Of a stretch of DNA of 29,078 nucleotides, positions 22,093 to 29,078 are shown one piece after another (positions within the stretch are counted from its first letter, which is position 1; the number at the start of each line of letters is the position of its first letter). Origin of the DNA: G001797105 sp964528155 (GTDB taxonomy: Bacteria; Chloroflexota; Anaerolineae; Anaerolineales; E44-bin32); the NCBI GenBank assembly GCA_964528155.1, contig CAZGRL010000040.1, forward strand, positions 1 to 29,078, written 5' to 3'. The notes beneath the pieces are model-generated. The model did not search any database. It was not told the DNA's origin and was given only the letters and a program-made list of their open reading frames with translations. Both the position numbers and the translations under genes were made by a program.

Positions 22093-22710
22093 ATGGAAAC
22101 ACACGATCCAGTCCGTTTTCTTCAATTGGAGGTCGCGCGTCTGCGCGACGAGAATCGCGGGCTAAAAGAAGAACTCGGCATCCTGCGCTCTTCGGTGCGC
22201 ACCCTGAGTGGCCTGCAGGATCTGATCCACCAGCTTTCGCCGGGCATGGACGTCATTGCTCTGCTTGATGACCTGCTGGCCTCAGCCCTGGCCGTGGTCG
22301 GCGCGAGCGCAGGCTCGTTGATGCTGCTCGACGAGGAGACGACTGAGTTGGTTTTCGCCGTCGTGCACGGTCAGGCTCGTGATCGATTGAAAGGATATCG
22401 CCTGGCTCCAGGGGAGGGCATCGCCGGTTGGGTGGCCACTAACCACATCGCACAGACGGTCACGGACGTCCGCCAGGATCCGCGCTTCTCGCCGATGGTC
22501 GACGAGACCTTCGGCTTTCACACGCGGTCATTGACTTGTGTGCCTCTTCTTGATGGAGAGCGAGTGCTGGGCGTGATCGAAGCGATCAACAAGGCGTCCG
22601 ACCGAGAGTTTTCCGACGATGACAGCAGTCTGCTGATGGTCGTGGCACAGCTGGCGGCGGTTGCCATTCTCCGCGCAGAGAGTTTCCCTGAGCCGGACGC
22701 CAAAGCCTGA
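22093..22710 (+). CDS. GAF domain protein with N-terminal coiled coil
   Basis: A 205-residue cytoplasmic sensor-type protein. Residues 8-48 form a coiled coil with leucine repeats (FLQLEVARLRDENRGLKEELGIL). Residues 52-195 are a GAF domain, recognised by the ASAGSLMLLDEET strand, APGEGIAGWVA and SLTCVPLLDGERVLGVIEAINK. No output domain (kinase, GGDEF, HTH) follows, so it must act by binding a partner or ligand. The ATG at 22093 has GGAGGGGAAG upstream and a matching promoter. A longer frame upstream would run over this promoter and is rejected. The ligand is unknown. Confidence 0.87.
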   Translation: METHDPVRFLQLEVARLRDENRGLKEELGILRSSVRTLSGLQDLIHQLSPGMDVIALLDDLLASALAVVGASAGSLMLLDEETTELVFAVVHGQARDRLKGYRLAPGEGIAGWVATNHIAQTVTDVRQDPRFSPMVDETFGFHTRSLTCVPLLDGERVLGVIEAINKASDREFSDDDSSLLMVVAQLAAVAILRAESFPEPDAKA

Positions 22711-22747
22711 CTTCGGTCAACTCATTGGCGGCCAGTCCCCGTCCGAT

Positions 22748-25300
22748 TTACATCCTAAGATCCGCCTCCAACTCTTCCTTCAAACGCCAGATGATTTTCT
22801 GCCTCACGCCGGCGACTTCCGTGTCGGTGAGCGTTCGATCATCGGCCTGATACACGACAGAATAGGCCAGGCTCTTCTTCCCCTGCGCAATCTGTTCTCC
22901 ACGATAGAGATCGAAAAGGTTGACCTGGCGCAGCAAGGGCTCGCCAGCCTCTCGGATGACTTGCTGCACTCGATTCGCCGGAATCGCCTCATCGACGACC
23001 ACCGCCAGATCCTCCAGGACAGCCGGATAGGCCGGGATCGGCACGATCGGGAACCGTTCTCGCAAGAGGTCAGAGATCACGGCCAGGTCGAACTCGCCGG
23101 CCAGCACTCGGTTTTCGCCCAACTCGTATTCGTCCTGTACCGTCGGGTGCAGTTCACCGATGATCCCGAGCACTCGATCCCGGCTGCAAACCTGCGCGCA
23201 CTTTCCCGGGTGGAACGAAGCCTGTGACGTGGAGACATATCGAACATCCCCGATGTGCAGGCCGTCCAGCATCTGGCCGACCATGCCCTTCAAATCATAA
23301 AAGTCTACGAGCGAAGTGTCGCTACCCTGCCAGGTGCTCGGCTGACGAGGCCCGGAAATCAGGATCACCAACCTGGGGGGCTCATCCGGCAAGCCGTCCT
23401 CCACCGGGATGTAGACCGGCCCAATCTCGAATATCGCCATGCGATCGCGAATCCGCGCATTCCGTCGCGCGACTTCCAGGACGCTGGCCAGCAGGCTCCG
23501 ACGCATAACAACCCTGTCACTGGCGATGGGATTCGCCAGCCAGACGTACGCCTCCTCAGACTTGGCCAGTTCCGGCACGATGCACGCCTCGCGCTCCGGG
23601 GTCGTCAGACGGTAGGTGATCACTTCCTGTAGCCCCAGCTCGATCAGCAGGTCGCGGATCCTCTCCTCCCTTTCCAGGAACGGATTCCCATACAGAGGCG
23701 GGATCGTGTCCGAAATCTGGGTCTCCGGGATCCGATCGTAACCGTAGACTCGCGCCACTTCCTCCATCAGATCGGCCACCCCAACGATGCCGCGGCCGAT
23801 GTCCAGACGATGATCCGGAGGTGTCGCCCGCACGACCTGGCCGTCGACCTCGACCGCGAACTCAAGATGACGCAGGATGTCGGCGATGTCTTCCGTCGCC
23901 AGCTCCACGCCCAGCCAGCGTGCAGTGTCGGCTGAGGAGACCTCTACCGAGTGCGTCTCGGCCGGCTTTGGGTATTCGTCGATCAATCCTTCGGCGATCT
24001 CTCCCCCGGCCAAGCGATGCATCAACGCCAGGCCACGGCGCACGCCTCTCTCGGCCATCGCCGGGTGCACGCCGCGTGAGAATCGATATGCCGCCTCGGA
24101 GCTGAGCTTCTGCGCGGCGAGAGTCTGCCGGATATTGATGTAGTTCCAGGCCGCGCCCTCCAGCAGGATATTGCGCGTCTTGTCGCTCACTTCCGTCTCG
24201 GCCCCGCCCATCACCCCGGCGATCGACAACGCCCCCGCCTCGTCCGCCACGAGTACGGTGAAATCGTCCAGCGCCCGGTCAACTCCGTCCAGGGTCGTCA
24301 GCCGCTCGCCCGGTTCGGCCAGTCGGGTCAGGACCTTCGGCGGCTTTCCGCCGGCGCGCCGGACCAGCGCGTCGTAGTCGAAGGCATGGAGAGGCTCGCC
24401 GACCTCGAGCATGACGTAATTCGTCGCGTCCACAATGTTGTTGATCGGTCGCATCCCGGCCAGACGCAGACGGTATTGCAGCCGGTAGGGGCTTGGCCCA
24501 AGCGTCACGCCTTCAATCAGTCCGGCGACAAAGCGCGGATTGAGGTCGGGGACGCGGATCTCAATCGTCACACGTCCTTCAATGGCAGCTCCCGTCCAGG
24601 GAATCTCGTAGGAGGGTTCCTTGAGTGACATCCCCGTCAAGACAGCCGCCTCGCGCGCCACGCCCAGGATGTTGGCGTCGCGGGCGACGTTAGGTGTGAT
24701 GGCGATGTCCAGGACCGCATCCCCCATGTACTCGGCAAGCGGCATGCCCACCGGGGCGTCGTCGTCCAGGATGATGACGCCCTCATGGTCGTCGGAGATA
24801 CCCAGCTCCTTCTCCGAACACGCCATGGAGTAAGATTCCACTCCCCGGATCTTGGCCCGCTTGAGGGTCATCCGCTCCCAGCCGGACTGGTGACCGTCGT
24901 AGAGCTCTGCCCCCTCGCGTGCATAGGCGACTTTGAGGGGCACATCCAGGGGGCCCTTCGACTTGTACGGAAACAGGTTGGGGGCGCCGGTGAGGACGAC
25001 GTGCTCGCGCTCGCCCTCATCCAGGCGGCAAAGCACGAGTCGATCGGCGTCAGGATGCGCCATGACCTCCAGAACCGCTCCCACAACGATCCTCTCCGGA
25101 TCCCAGGCAAGGCCGGATACCCGGACGGATCGGCTGTGCTTTCCAGCTCGCTCGGCGCGGTGCCGCAACTCCGGGATCGGAAGGCCGACGAACTGGATTT
25201 CTTCGACCTCCAGCCCCGCCAGGGTGAGACGATCGGCCAGGTCTTCGATCGGCCGGTCGATGTCGACGAACTCCTTGAGCCAAGAAATCGGAACCTTCAT
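22748..25300 (-). CDS. pheT: phenylalanyl-tRNA synthetase beta subunit
   Basis: The beta subunit of the heterotetrameric enzyme that charges tRNA-Phe. The 850 residues show the bacterial domain order: MKVPISWLKEFVDI at the start, an EMAP-type tRNA-binding domain (about 45-155, with HPDADRL), the B3/B4 editing region, the B5 domain, the catalytic-like core, and a C-terminal FDX-ACB anticodon-binding domain (PAYPAVLEDLAVVVDEAIPANRVQ onward). The length is slightly above the usual 800 because the tRNA-binding domain has an insert around ELRHRAERAGKHSRSVRVSG. The start is the ATG at 25300 with AGGAG upstream. It is the last gene of the pheS operon, 93 nt after the coiled-coil gene. Confidence 0.97.
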   Translation of the reverse strand: MKVPISWLKEFVDIDRPIEDLADRLTLAGLEVEEIQFVGLPIPELRHRAERAGKHSRSVRVSGLAWDPERIVVGAVLEVMAHPDADRLVLCRLDEGEREHVVLTGAPNLFPYKSKGPLDVPLKVAYAREGAELYDGHQSGWERMTLKRAKIRGVESYSMACSEKELGISDDHEGVIILDDDAPVGMPLAEYMGDAVLDIAITPNVARDANILGVAREAAVLTGMSLKEPSYEIPWTGAAIEGRVTIEIRVPDLNPRFVAGLIEGVTLGPSPYRLQYRLRLAGMRPINNIVDATNYVMLEVGEPLHAFDYDALVRRAGGKPPKVLTRLAEPGERLTTLDGVDRALDDFTVLVADEAGALSIAGVMGGAETEVSDKTRNILLEGAAWNYINIRQTLAAQKLSSEAAYRFSRGVHPAMAERGVRRGLALMHRLAGGEIAEGLIDEYPKPAETHSVEVSSADTARWLGVELATEDIADILRHLEFAVEVDGQVVRATPPDHRLDIGRGIVGVADLMEEVARVYGYDRIPETQISDTIPPLYGNPFLEREERIRDLLIELGLQEVITYRLTTPEREACIVPELAKSEEAYVWLANPIASDRVVMRRSLLASVLEVARRNARIRDRMAIFEIGPVYIPVEDGLPDEPPRLVILISGPRQPSTWQGSDTSLVDFYDLKGMVGQMLDGLHIGDVRYVSTSQASFHPGKCAQVCSRDRVLGIIGELHPTVQDEYELGENRVLAGEFDLAVISDLLRERFPIVPIPAYPAVLEDLAVVVDEAIPANRVQQVIREAGEPLLRQVNLFDLYRGEQIAQGKKSLAYSVVYQADDRTLTDTEVAGVRQKIIWRLKEELEADLRM

Positions 25301-25393
25301 TCGACACTCCTGAGCCGGCAGCGGCCACGACTCTCCACACGATGGGAGGGTCGCCGCGCACCGCCCTCTCGTTTCTGGTGGCAACCGGCGTCG

Positions 25394-25768
25394 TCAGACG
25401 CGCCCTTCGCGATCGCCGGAAGATCGACGATCGGACAACCGGGAGGCCGCGGCTTGCAGCTCGTCATTGAGCTTGCGCAGGATTTCGGCCAGCTCCGATC
25501 GCACATCATCCTGCAGCTGTCCGCTTCGCATCTTCTCACCGACGCCTTTCATCTCGTCTTTCAGCCGCTGCCCCGCAGGACTCCGCTCGAAGTCGGCTGC
25601 CGCGGCTCGCAACGTATCTGCGGCATCCTTCAGGCCCGACTCGATCTCCTGCTGCAACTGCACCCGCTCCTCGCTTTGCCACGCTTCCTCAAGCATCTGC
25701 TTCAGATTCGCACCGAGGCTTCGGAGCTCTTCTCCCAGATCTGGCCGAGAGCCTTCCTGCTGATCCAC
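25394..25768 (-). CDS. coiled-coil hypothetical protein between pheS and pheT
   Basis: A 124-residue, highly charged, almost wholly helical protein: repeated heptad-like stretches (LGEELRSLGANLKQMLEEAW, then DVRSELAEILRKLNDELQAAASRL) and a basic C-terminal tail. There are no cysteines or hydrophobic segments. The GTG at 25768 has GGAGG 6 nt upstream, so it is translated as a real gene. pheS and pheT are normally adjacent or overlapping, and an inserted gene is unusual. Spacers are 106 nt after pheS and 93 nt before pheT. Whether it helps the synthetase or is merely carried along is unknown. Confidence 0.75.
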   Translation of the reverse strand: MDQQEGSRPDLGEELRSLGANLKQMLEEAWQSEERVQLQQEIESGLKDAADTLRAAAADFERSPAGQRLKDEMKGVGEKMRSGQLQDDVRSELAEILRKLNDELQAAASRLSDRRSSGDREGRV

Positions 25769-25874
25769 GTTATCCTCCGTTCTCGCTTTCTTGCTTTTTC
25801 GGTGGTGAGAACATGCCGCCCAACCCTCGCACTTCGTCAGGTGACAGATGGCATAGGATCACATCCGGCAGTTC

Positions 25875-26900
25875 TCAGAACTGCTCCAGGAAACGCATAT
25901 CATTCGCCCAGAAATACCGGATGTCATCGATGCGGTGAAGATTCATCGTGATCCGTTCAGATCCCATGCCGAAGGCGAACCCCGAGAACACGTGCGGATC
26001 GTATCCGCCGTTCTCCAGCACGGCGGGATGCACCATCCCGCATCCGAGGACCTCCAACCAGCCGGTCCCTTTGCACACGGCGCAGCCGACGCCGCCGCAC
26101 ACCAGGCACTCGATGTCCATCTCGGCCGAAGGTTCGGTGAAAGGGAAGTGAGCCGCGCGGAAACGAGTCTGGATATCCTGAGAGAACATGCGCCGCGCGA
26201 ACGCATTGAGCGTCCCTTTCAGATCGGCGAAGGTGATGTTGTGCCCGACCGCCAATCCTTCCACCTGATTGAACTGGATCTCCGAGCGGGCTGTGATCTG
26301 TTCGTATCGATAACACATGCCTGGAAGGATCACCCGGATCGGTTCCGGGGCGCGTTCGCGCATGACCCGGATCTGACCGGGCGAGGTGTGCGTCCTGAGC
26401 AGCACACCCTCCTGGCGTGTGTAGAACGTGTCCCACTGATCACGTGCCGGGTGATGCGGCGGCATGTTGAGCAGGCCGAAGTTGGTTTCATCCGTCTCGA
26501 CCTCGCGCGACCGGTAGACTTGAAACCCCATTTCTGCCCAAACTCGGGCGATCTGACGCAGCGTACTGTTCGCAGGATGCATCCGGCCGCGAGTCAGCGT
26601 CCGTCCCGGGAGAGTCACATCAAGGCCTTCTCCCCACAATGAACGCTCCAGCGCCGCGGCGCGCATGGCATCATCTCGAGCGGCGAAGGCTCGCTCCAGG
26701 TTCGCTTTGAGCTGGTTGGCCTGCCTTCCAACGGCCGGCCGTTCTTCCTTGGGCAGGGTCCTCAGACCGTCCAGGATTTCGGCCAGCTCAGCCGACCGAC
26801 CCAGGTATTTGACCTTCCACGCCTGAAGCCCGGCTTCGTCGTCGGCGTTGCCGAGTTCAGCCAGCGCACGTTCTTCCAGTTGCGTCAATCTGTCCAGCAT
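25875..26900 (-). CDS. pheS: phenylalanyl-tRNA synthetase alpha subunit
   Basis: The catalytic subunit of PheRS, a class II synthetase that activates phenylalanine with ATP. The 341 residues start with the coiled-coil tRNA-binding arm (1-95). Class II motifs follow: HPANSTLRQI, the FRxxE-like CYRYEQIT and QFNQVEGLAVG, and motif 3 in GFAFGMGSERITM. A CLVCGGVGCAVCKGTGW insert supplies four cysteines for a small zinc-binding loop, as in many bacterial PheS. GGGAGG is 5 nt before the ATG. It lies just downstream of a Phe T-box leader and is the first gene of the operon. Confidence 0.97.
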   Translation of the reverse strand: MLDRLTQLEERALAELGNADDEAGLQAWKVKYLGRSAELAEILDGLRTLPKEERPAVGRQANQLKANLERAFAARDDAMRAAALERSLWGEGLDVTLPGRTLTRGRMHPANSTLRQIARVWAEMGFQVYRSREVETDETNFGLLNMPPHHPARDQWDTFYTRQEGVLLRTHTSPGQIRVMRERAPEPIRVILPGMCYRYEQITARSEIQFNQVEGLAVGHNITFADLKGTLNAFARRMFSQDIQTRFRAAHFPFTEPSAEMDIECLVCGGVGCAVCKGTGWLEVLGCGMVHPAVLENGGYDPHVFSGFAFGMGSERITMNLHRIDDIRYFWANDMRFLEQF

Positions 26901-26944
26901 CGAACCTCCCGCGCACGCGATCGGCGCACAGCTGCATGAACAAG

Positions 26945-26973
26945 AAAACCCCGTCCCGAAGAGGGACGGGGTT
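26945..26973 (-). terminator. T-box terminator hairpin
   Basis: An 11-bp perfect stem AACCCCGTCCC/GGGACGGGGTT (26947-26973, loop GAAGA) continues on the minus strand as TTTTCTTG. It forms the alternative of the antiterminator that contains the T-box core. Confidence 0.93.
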
Positions 26974-27231
26974 AAATCCCCGCGGTACCACCCTCATTGG
27001 CCCACTTGGGCCCGCTCGCCGCCGACGGCCATATTAGCGATCGGCTCCCCTCGGATAACGGGGGGGCTCCGGCCCGAACTACTGAGCCTGTTCGAACTCA
27101 GGCTGTTCCCCCGGGCGGCTCAGGAGGGAACTTCGGCGGGTTTCCGTCGGGCCGGGTTCTCAGTCATGACCCGACCTCCCTGACGACTTCCCCCGCGTAC
27201 TTTCCTCCGTCTCTGCCTTTCGTGGTCTGTG
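26945..27231 (-). promoter_or_regulatory. phenylalanine T-box riboswitch leader of pheS
   Basis: Minus strand: the T-box core TGAGGGTGGTACCGCGG is at 26996-26980 and is followed by a terminator stem. Upstream, GAAG-TTC-CCTCC-TGAGC at 27134-27118 places a Phe codon (TTC, 27130-27128) at the specifier position 5 nt before TGAG, as in other T-box leaders. Uncharged tRNA-Phe would pair with the leader and prevent termination, raising pheS-pheT expression. The leader is about 285 nt from the expected transcription start near 27231. Confidence 0.93.
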
Positions 27232-27237
27232 AAGCTC

Positions 27238-27266
27238 ATTATCTTGCCAAAGCATACCCTTGTCAA
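27238..27266 (-). promoter_or_regulatory. pheS operon promoter
   Basis: Minus strand: TTGACA (27266-27261), exactly 17 nt, GATAAT (27243-27238). This is a near-consensus sigma70-type promoter with its start expected near 27231, at the T-box leader 5' end. Confidence 0.88.
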
Positions 27267-27282
27267 CCCGGCATTGACTCAG

Positions 27283-27343
27283 GGGTGTATCCGGCGGTAG
27301 GTTGCACGCCGCGAAGCAGATCAGGTGGATTTGGGTTTGTTGG
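27283..27343 (+). repeat. interspersed repeat, copy 2
   Basis: GGGTGTATCCGGC (27283-27295), 6 nt, TTGCACGCCGC (27302-27312), then CAGGTGGATTTGGGTTTG. Same orientation and internal spacing as copy 1 at 16086-16146. It runs into the scaffold gap. Confidence 0.78.
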
Positions 27344-27479
27344 GCGGCGNNNNNNNNNNCCCTTCCCCCCCTGGCGTGTCCTGGGGGGTGCCCGCGGGGT
27401 TGGGGGCCCCCCCGCCCACCTTTGTGGGTTTTTTTGGGGGGGGGGGGCCCCCCCCCCCCCCAACAAACCCAAATCCACC
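27324..27479. repeat. 21-bp inverted repeat around a scaffold gap
   Basis: The arms 27324-27344 and 27459-27479 are perfect reverse complements (GGTGGATTTGGGTTTG... / ...CAAACCCAAATCCACC). Between them are 10 N (27350-27359), C- and G-rich low-complexity sequence and G12C14 (27436-27461). The right arm may be a further partial repeat copy in opposite orientation, or an assembly fold-back. Confidence 0.65.
27350..27359. other. scaffold gap (10 N)
   Basis: Ten N bases join two contigs, so true distance and sequence here are unknown. Confidence 0.95.
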
Positions 27480-27530
27480 AATACTCCCAGGGGAGTGCCA
27501 CAGAACTCCGTATGCACCCTTGACGCAGGA

Positions 27531-27587
27531 CGTATCTGGCGGCACATTGCACCTCGCAGCAGGTCTGGTTTTCTTAGGCTTGTCGGC
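27531..27587 (+). repeat. interspersed repeat, copy 3 (diverged)
   Basis: CGTATCTGGC (27531-27540), 6 nt, TTGCACCTCGC (27547-27557), then AGCAGGTCTGGTTTTCTTAGG and TTGTCGG. Same block order and 6-nt spacing as the other copies; lower identity and a 2-nt deletion after the second block. Confidence 0.55.
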
Positions 27588-27786
27588 CGGAGGAGACGGC
27601 CAGTTGCTCATTGAGCGACCTCGACGTATCCTTGGCGCCCAATCTCAATTCGCCTCTCCATCCCAATTTCCATCTTCGTTGCCGATGCCCCTTCAGGGCC
27701 GGCTCGGCTGTGATGGGCTCGGCCCCTATCTCAGCCCGGACGCGGTGCAAGGTCCGTGATCTTGTCGTCACACAGGGAGGCCTGCA

Positions 27787-28758
27787 ATGAAGGTGTCCGT
27801 AGGAACGTTCAACCTCAACAACCTCTTTTCGCGCTACAACTTCGAAGGCGAGATCGATGCCATCCAGAAAGATGACACTTCCGTCGATAGCCAGGTCCTG
27901 TACCGGTTTGGCCCCCAGGATACCTTCAAGATCCGCAGCTACATGGGCCGGCTGGTCAAGACCAAGGATGAAGCCGACACGCTCAAGATTGCAGGCCGCA
28001 TCTGGGAGATGGACCTGGATGTGCTGGCCGTGCAGGAGGTCGAGGACATCGATACGCTCAGAAACTTCAATCGCGACCACCTGGCGGGCAAGTACCCACA
28101 CGTGACCCTTGTCGAAGGCAATGACCCTCGCCTTATCGACGTGGGTGTTCTGTCCAAGCTTCCCATCGGAGGGATAACCTCGTGGCAACAAGCGACCCAC
28201 CGCGAGGATCCGGGTATCCCTGTCTTCGGGCGCGACCTGTTGGAGGTCGATATCATGAGTCCTACACGCTCGAGGAAGCTATTCACCGTCTTCGTCAATC
28301 ATCTGAAGAGTCACTATGTCGATTTCCGGGAAGACCCTGTGGCCGGCGAGGAAGCCAACAGTCAACGGCGCCGGCGGCAGGCCGAGATGGTGGCCACCAT
28401 CGTCAAAGCGCGCACCCGTCCCTCGAGCAAGTTCCTCGTGCTGGGGGACATGAATGACCCGGCCGAGTCCCCACTGCTGGGAGCATTCACCTCGGATCCG
28501 ACCCTCGGTCTGGTAAACGCACTGGTCGCGCCTCAAGAGTCCGGCACAATGAAGAAAGACACCCCTCCTCCACCGTCCGCCGCGTGGACACACCGCTTCA
28601 AAGCGACGGGACAGCCTGCCAGATACGAGCTCTACGATCAGATCTGGTTGAGCCCGCCGCTCTCGGAGAGGCTGGCGGAATCGTGGATCCTTCGGCGTGA
28701 GAATCTGACCGGTGACGGCAGCGACCACGACCCGGCATGGGTCGTGCTGGACGTGTGA
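27787..28758 (+). CDS. endonuclease/exonuclease/phosphatase family protein
   Basis: A 323-residue metal-dependent phosphoesterase of the EEP (DNase I-like) fold. Visible active-site segments are TFNLNN (7-12), the metal glutamate E83 in VQEVED, N170-H171 in FVNHLKSH, D220 and N222 in LGDMND, and DHDP near residue 313 with the catalytic histidine. All are intact, so an active nuclease or phosphatase is expected. There is no signal peptide, unlike secreted nucleases of the family, so it should act in the cytoplasm. GGGAGG precedes the ATG at a normal distance. It stands alone near the contig end; the substrate is unknown. Confidence 0.92.
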   Translation: MKVSVGTFNLNNLFSRYNFEGEIDAIQKDDTSVDSQVLYRFGPQDTFKIRSYMGRLVKTKDEADTLKIAGRIWEMDLDVLAVQEVEDIDTLRNFNRDHLAGKYPHVTLVEGNDPRLIDVGVLSKLPIGGITSWQQATHREDPGIPVFGRDLLEVDIMSPTRSRKLFTVFVNHLKSHYVDFREDPVAGEEANSQRRRRQAEMVATIVKARTRPSSKFLVLGDMNDPAESPLLGAFTSDPTLGLVNALVAPQESGTMKKDTPPPPSAAWTHRFKATGQPARYELYDQIWLSPPLSERLAESWILRRENLTGDGSDHDPAWVVLDV

Positions 28759-29027
28759 CTTCATGCTTCCATACCGAGCGAGACTGTGGAGCCATACACC
28801 TTGGCCGATGGATCACTGAGCACCCCATCCCTCCACTGCACCCCGAGCGGGAACGAGGCCCGCAGGGCAGAGTGGAGTCGAAGGGCGCTGTGGGGCTGCG
28901 CTCACATGCTTGCTCGACGGAGGGTTTCACGTGACGCGTCATGATTGCATCGATTGCGGCGGAGACTGCCTTGGGGTCTCCCCGACACAATTGGGTGAAT
29001 TCAGGTTGTAAGGCAATGGTTTCTCGT
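28759..29027. other. contig-end stretch without a confirmed gene
   Basis: No plus-strand gene is visible after the EEP stop. A short inverted repeat CTCCACT/AGTGGAG (28831-28877) encloses CCCCGAGCGGGAACGAGG, the style of REP-like palindromes. On the minus strand a frame open from the edge (29027) to about 28890 looks protein-like, with TIALQPEFTQLCRGDPK, and then turns antisense to the EEP gene. It may be the tail of a gene cut by the contig end. Confidence 0.4.

Positions 29028-29078
<51 letters not shown>

Larger units (their letters stand above)
27232..27786. other. gene-free stretch: promoter, repeats and scaffold gap
   Basis: This 555-nt gap holds the pheS promoter (27238-27266), repeat copies 2 and 3, an inverted repeat around a 10-N gap, and a G12C14 run. 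27600-27786 precedes the EEP gene and has no distinct promoter that I can see. No protein frame here is convincing. Confidence 0.7.

Noticed and set aside
24785..25951. A 388-codon plus-strand frame
   Set aside because: It lies opposite pheT, the coiled-coil gene and pheS. Long antisense frames are expected in G+C-rich DNA.
22748..26900. Editing or synthetase defect in PheRS
   Set aside because: Both subunits have normal length and all main motifs; the longer tRNA-binding domain of PheT is a modest insert, not damage.
27105..27125. TTCGAACTC resembling a tRNA T-arm
   Set aside because: It is part of the Phe T-box leader, and no cloverleaf can be built around it.
27302..27614. Several frames across the N gap, 73-205 codons
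   Set aside because: They cross N bases, homopolymers and repeat copies; translations are proline/glycine runs.

Overview
The window is a G+C-rich bacterial contig. Gene content and style (short spacers, a DUF951 protein, a Flp-type mini-pilin, GT28 glycolipid glycosyltransferase, T-box-controlled pheST, many small membrane proteins) suggest a Chloroflexota genome, probably of the Anaerolineae type. That placement is inference from gene content; there is no rRNA gene to settle it. The sequence looks like a metagenome scaffold: it has a 10-N gap at 27350-27359, an implausible G12C14 run just after it, and a terminal run of 51 G.

Layout. (1) 118-8266, minus strand: eleven genes in one direction, ending in a hairpin terminator at about 81-108. 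They encode an EthD-like protein, a YbaK-type deacylase (apparently with a CTG start), an M23 peptidase, an SDR reductase, a HicB-DinB fusion, a second DinB protein, an enoyl-CoA hydratase, an AAC(3)-family acetyltransferase, a zinc alcohol dehydrogenase, a sugar-epimerase-like protein and a small acidic protein. Several fit acyl-CoA or alcohol metabolism. (2) 8404-8547, plus: an orphan Flp-like pilin. (3) 8584-10646: a glycolipid glycosyltransferase and DUF951 protein on minus, facing a site-2 protease on plus across a palindromic promoter that carries an extended -10 on each strand. (4) 10875-13718: a TyrA-like protein with degenerate motifs, a small membrane protein, a GIY-YIG protein and glycine C-acetyltransferase, closed by a strong terminator. 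(5) 13852-14771, minus: two small hypothetical genes and, between them, a promoter-structured-RNA-terminator unit of about 115 nt that I propose as a new ncRNA. (6) 14892-18099: an AmmeMemoRadiSam-type radical SAM enzyme (minus), then mobA and a class V aminotransferase (plus). (7) 18214-19523: three small membrane proteins, the first frameshifted and the second preceded by an in-frame stop. (8) 19833-22710: a cyclic-nucleotide-binding-fold protein, a NifU-like protein, an MBL-fold hydrolase, a DNPH1-like nucleotide hydrolase and a GAF protein. (9) 22748-27266, minus: the phenylalanyl-tRNA synthetase operon pheS / coiled-coil gene / pheT behind a complete Phe T-box leader with a near-consensus promoter. 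(10) 27232-29078: a repeat-rich and partly artefactual stretch, an endonuclease/exonuclease/phosphatase gene, then the contig end.

Most genes are housekeeping or small metabolic genes. The most unusual signals are the ncRNA unit at 14216-14366, an interspersed repeat of about 62 bp (three copies, one supplying the likely -35 of mobA), the palindromic divergent promoter, the HicB-DinB fusion, and -10 boxes exactly 6 nt before the start codons of two genes, which implies leaderless mRNAs. I found no CRISPR array, transposase, prophage, tRNA or rRNA gene.
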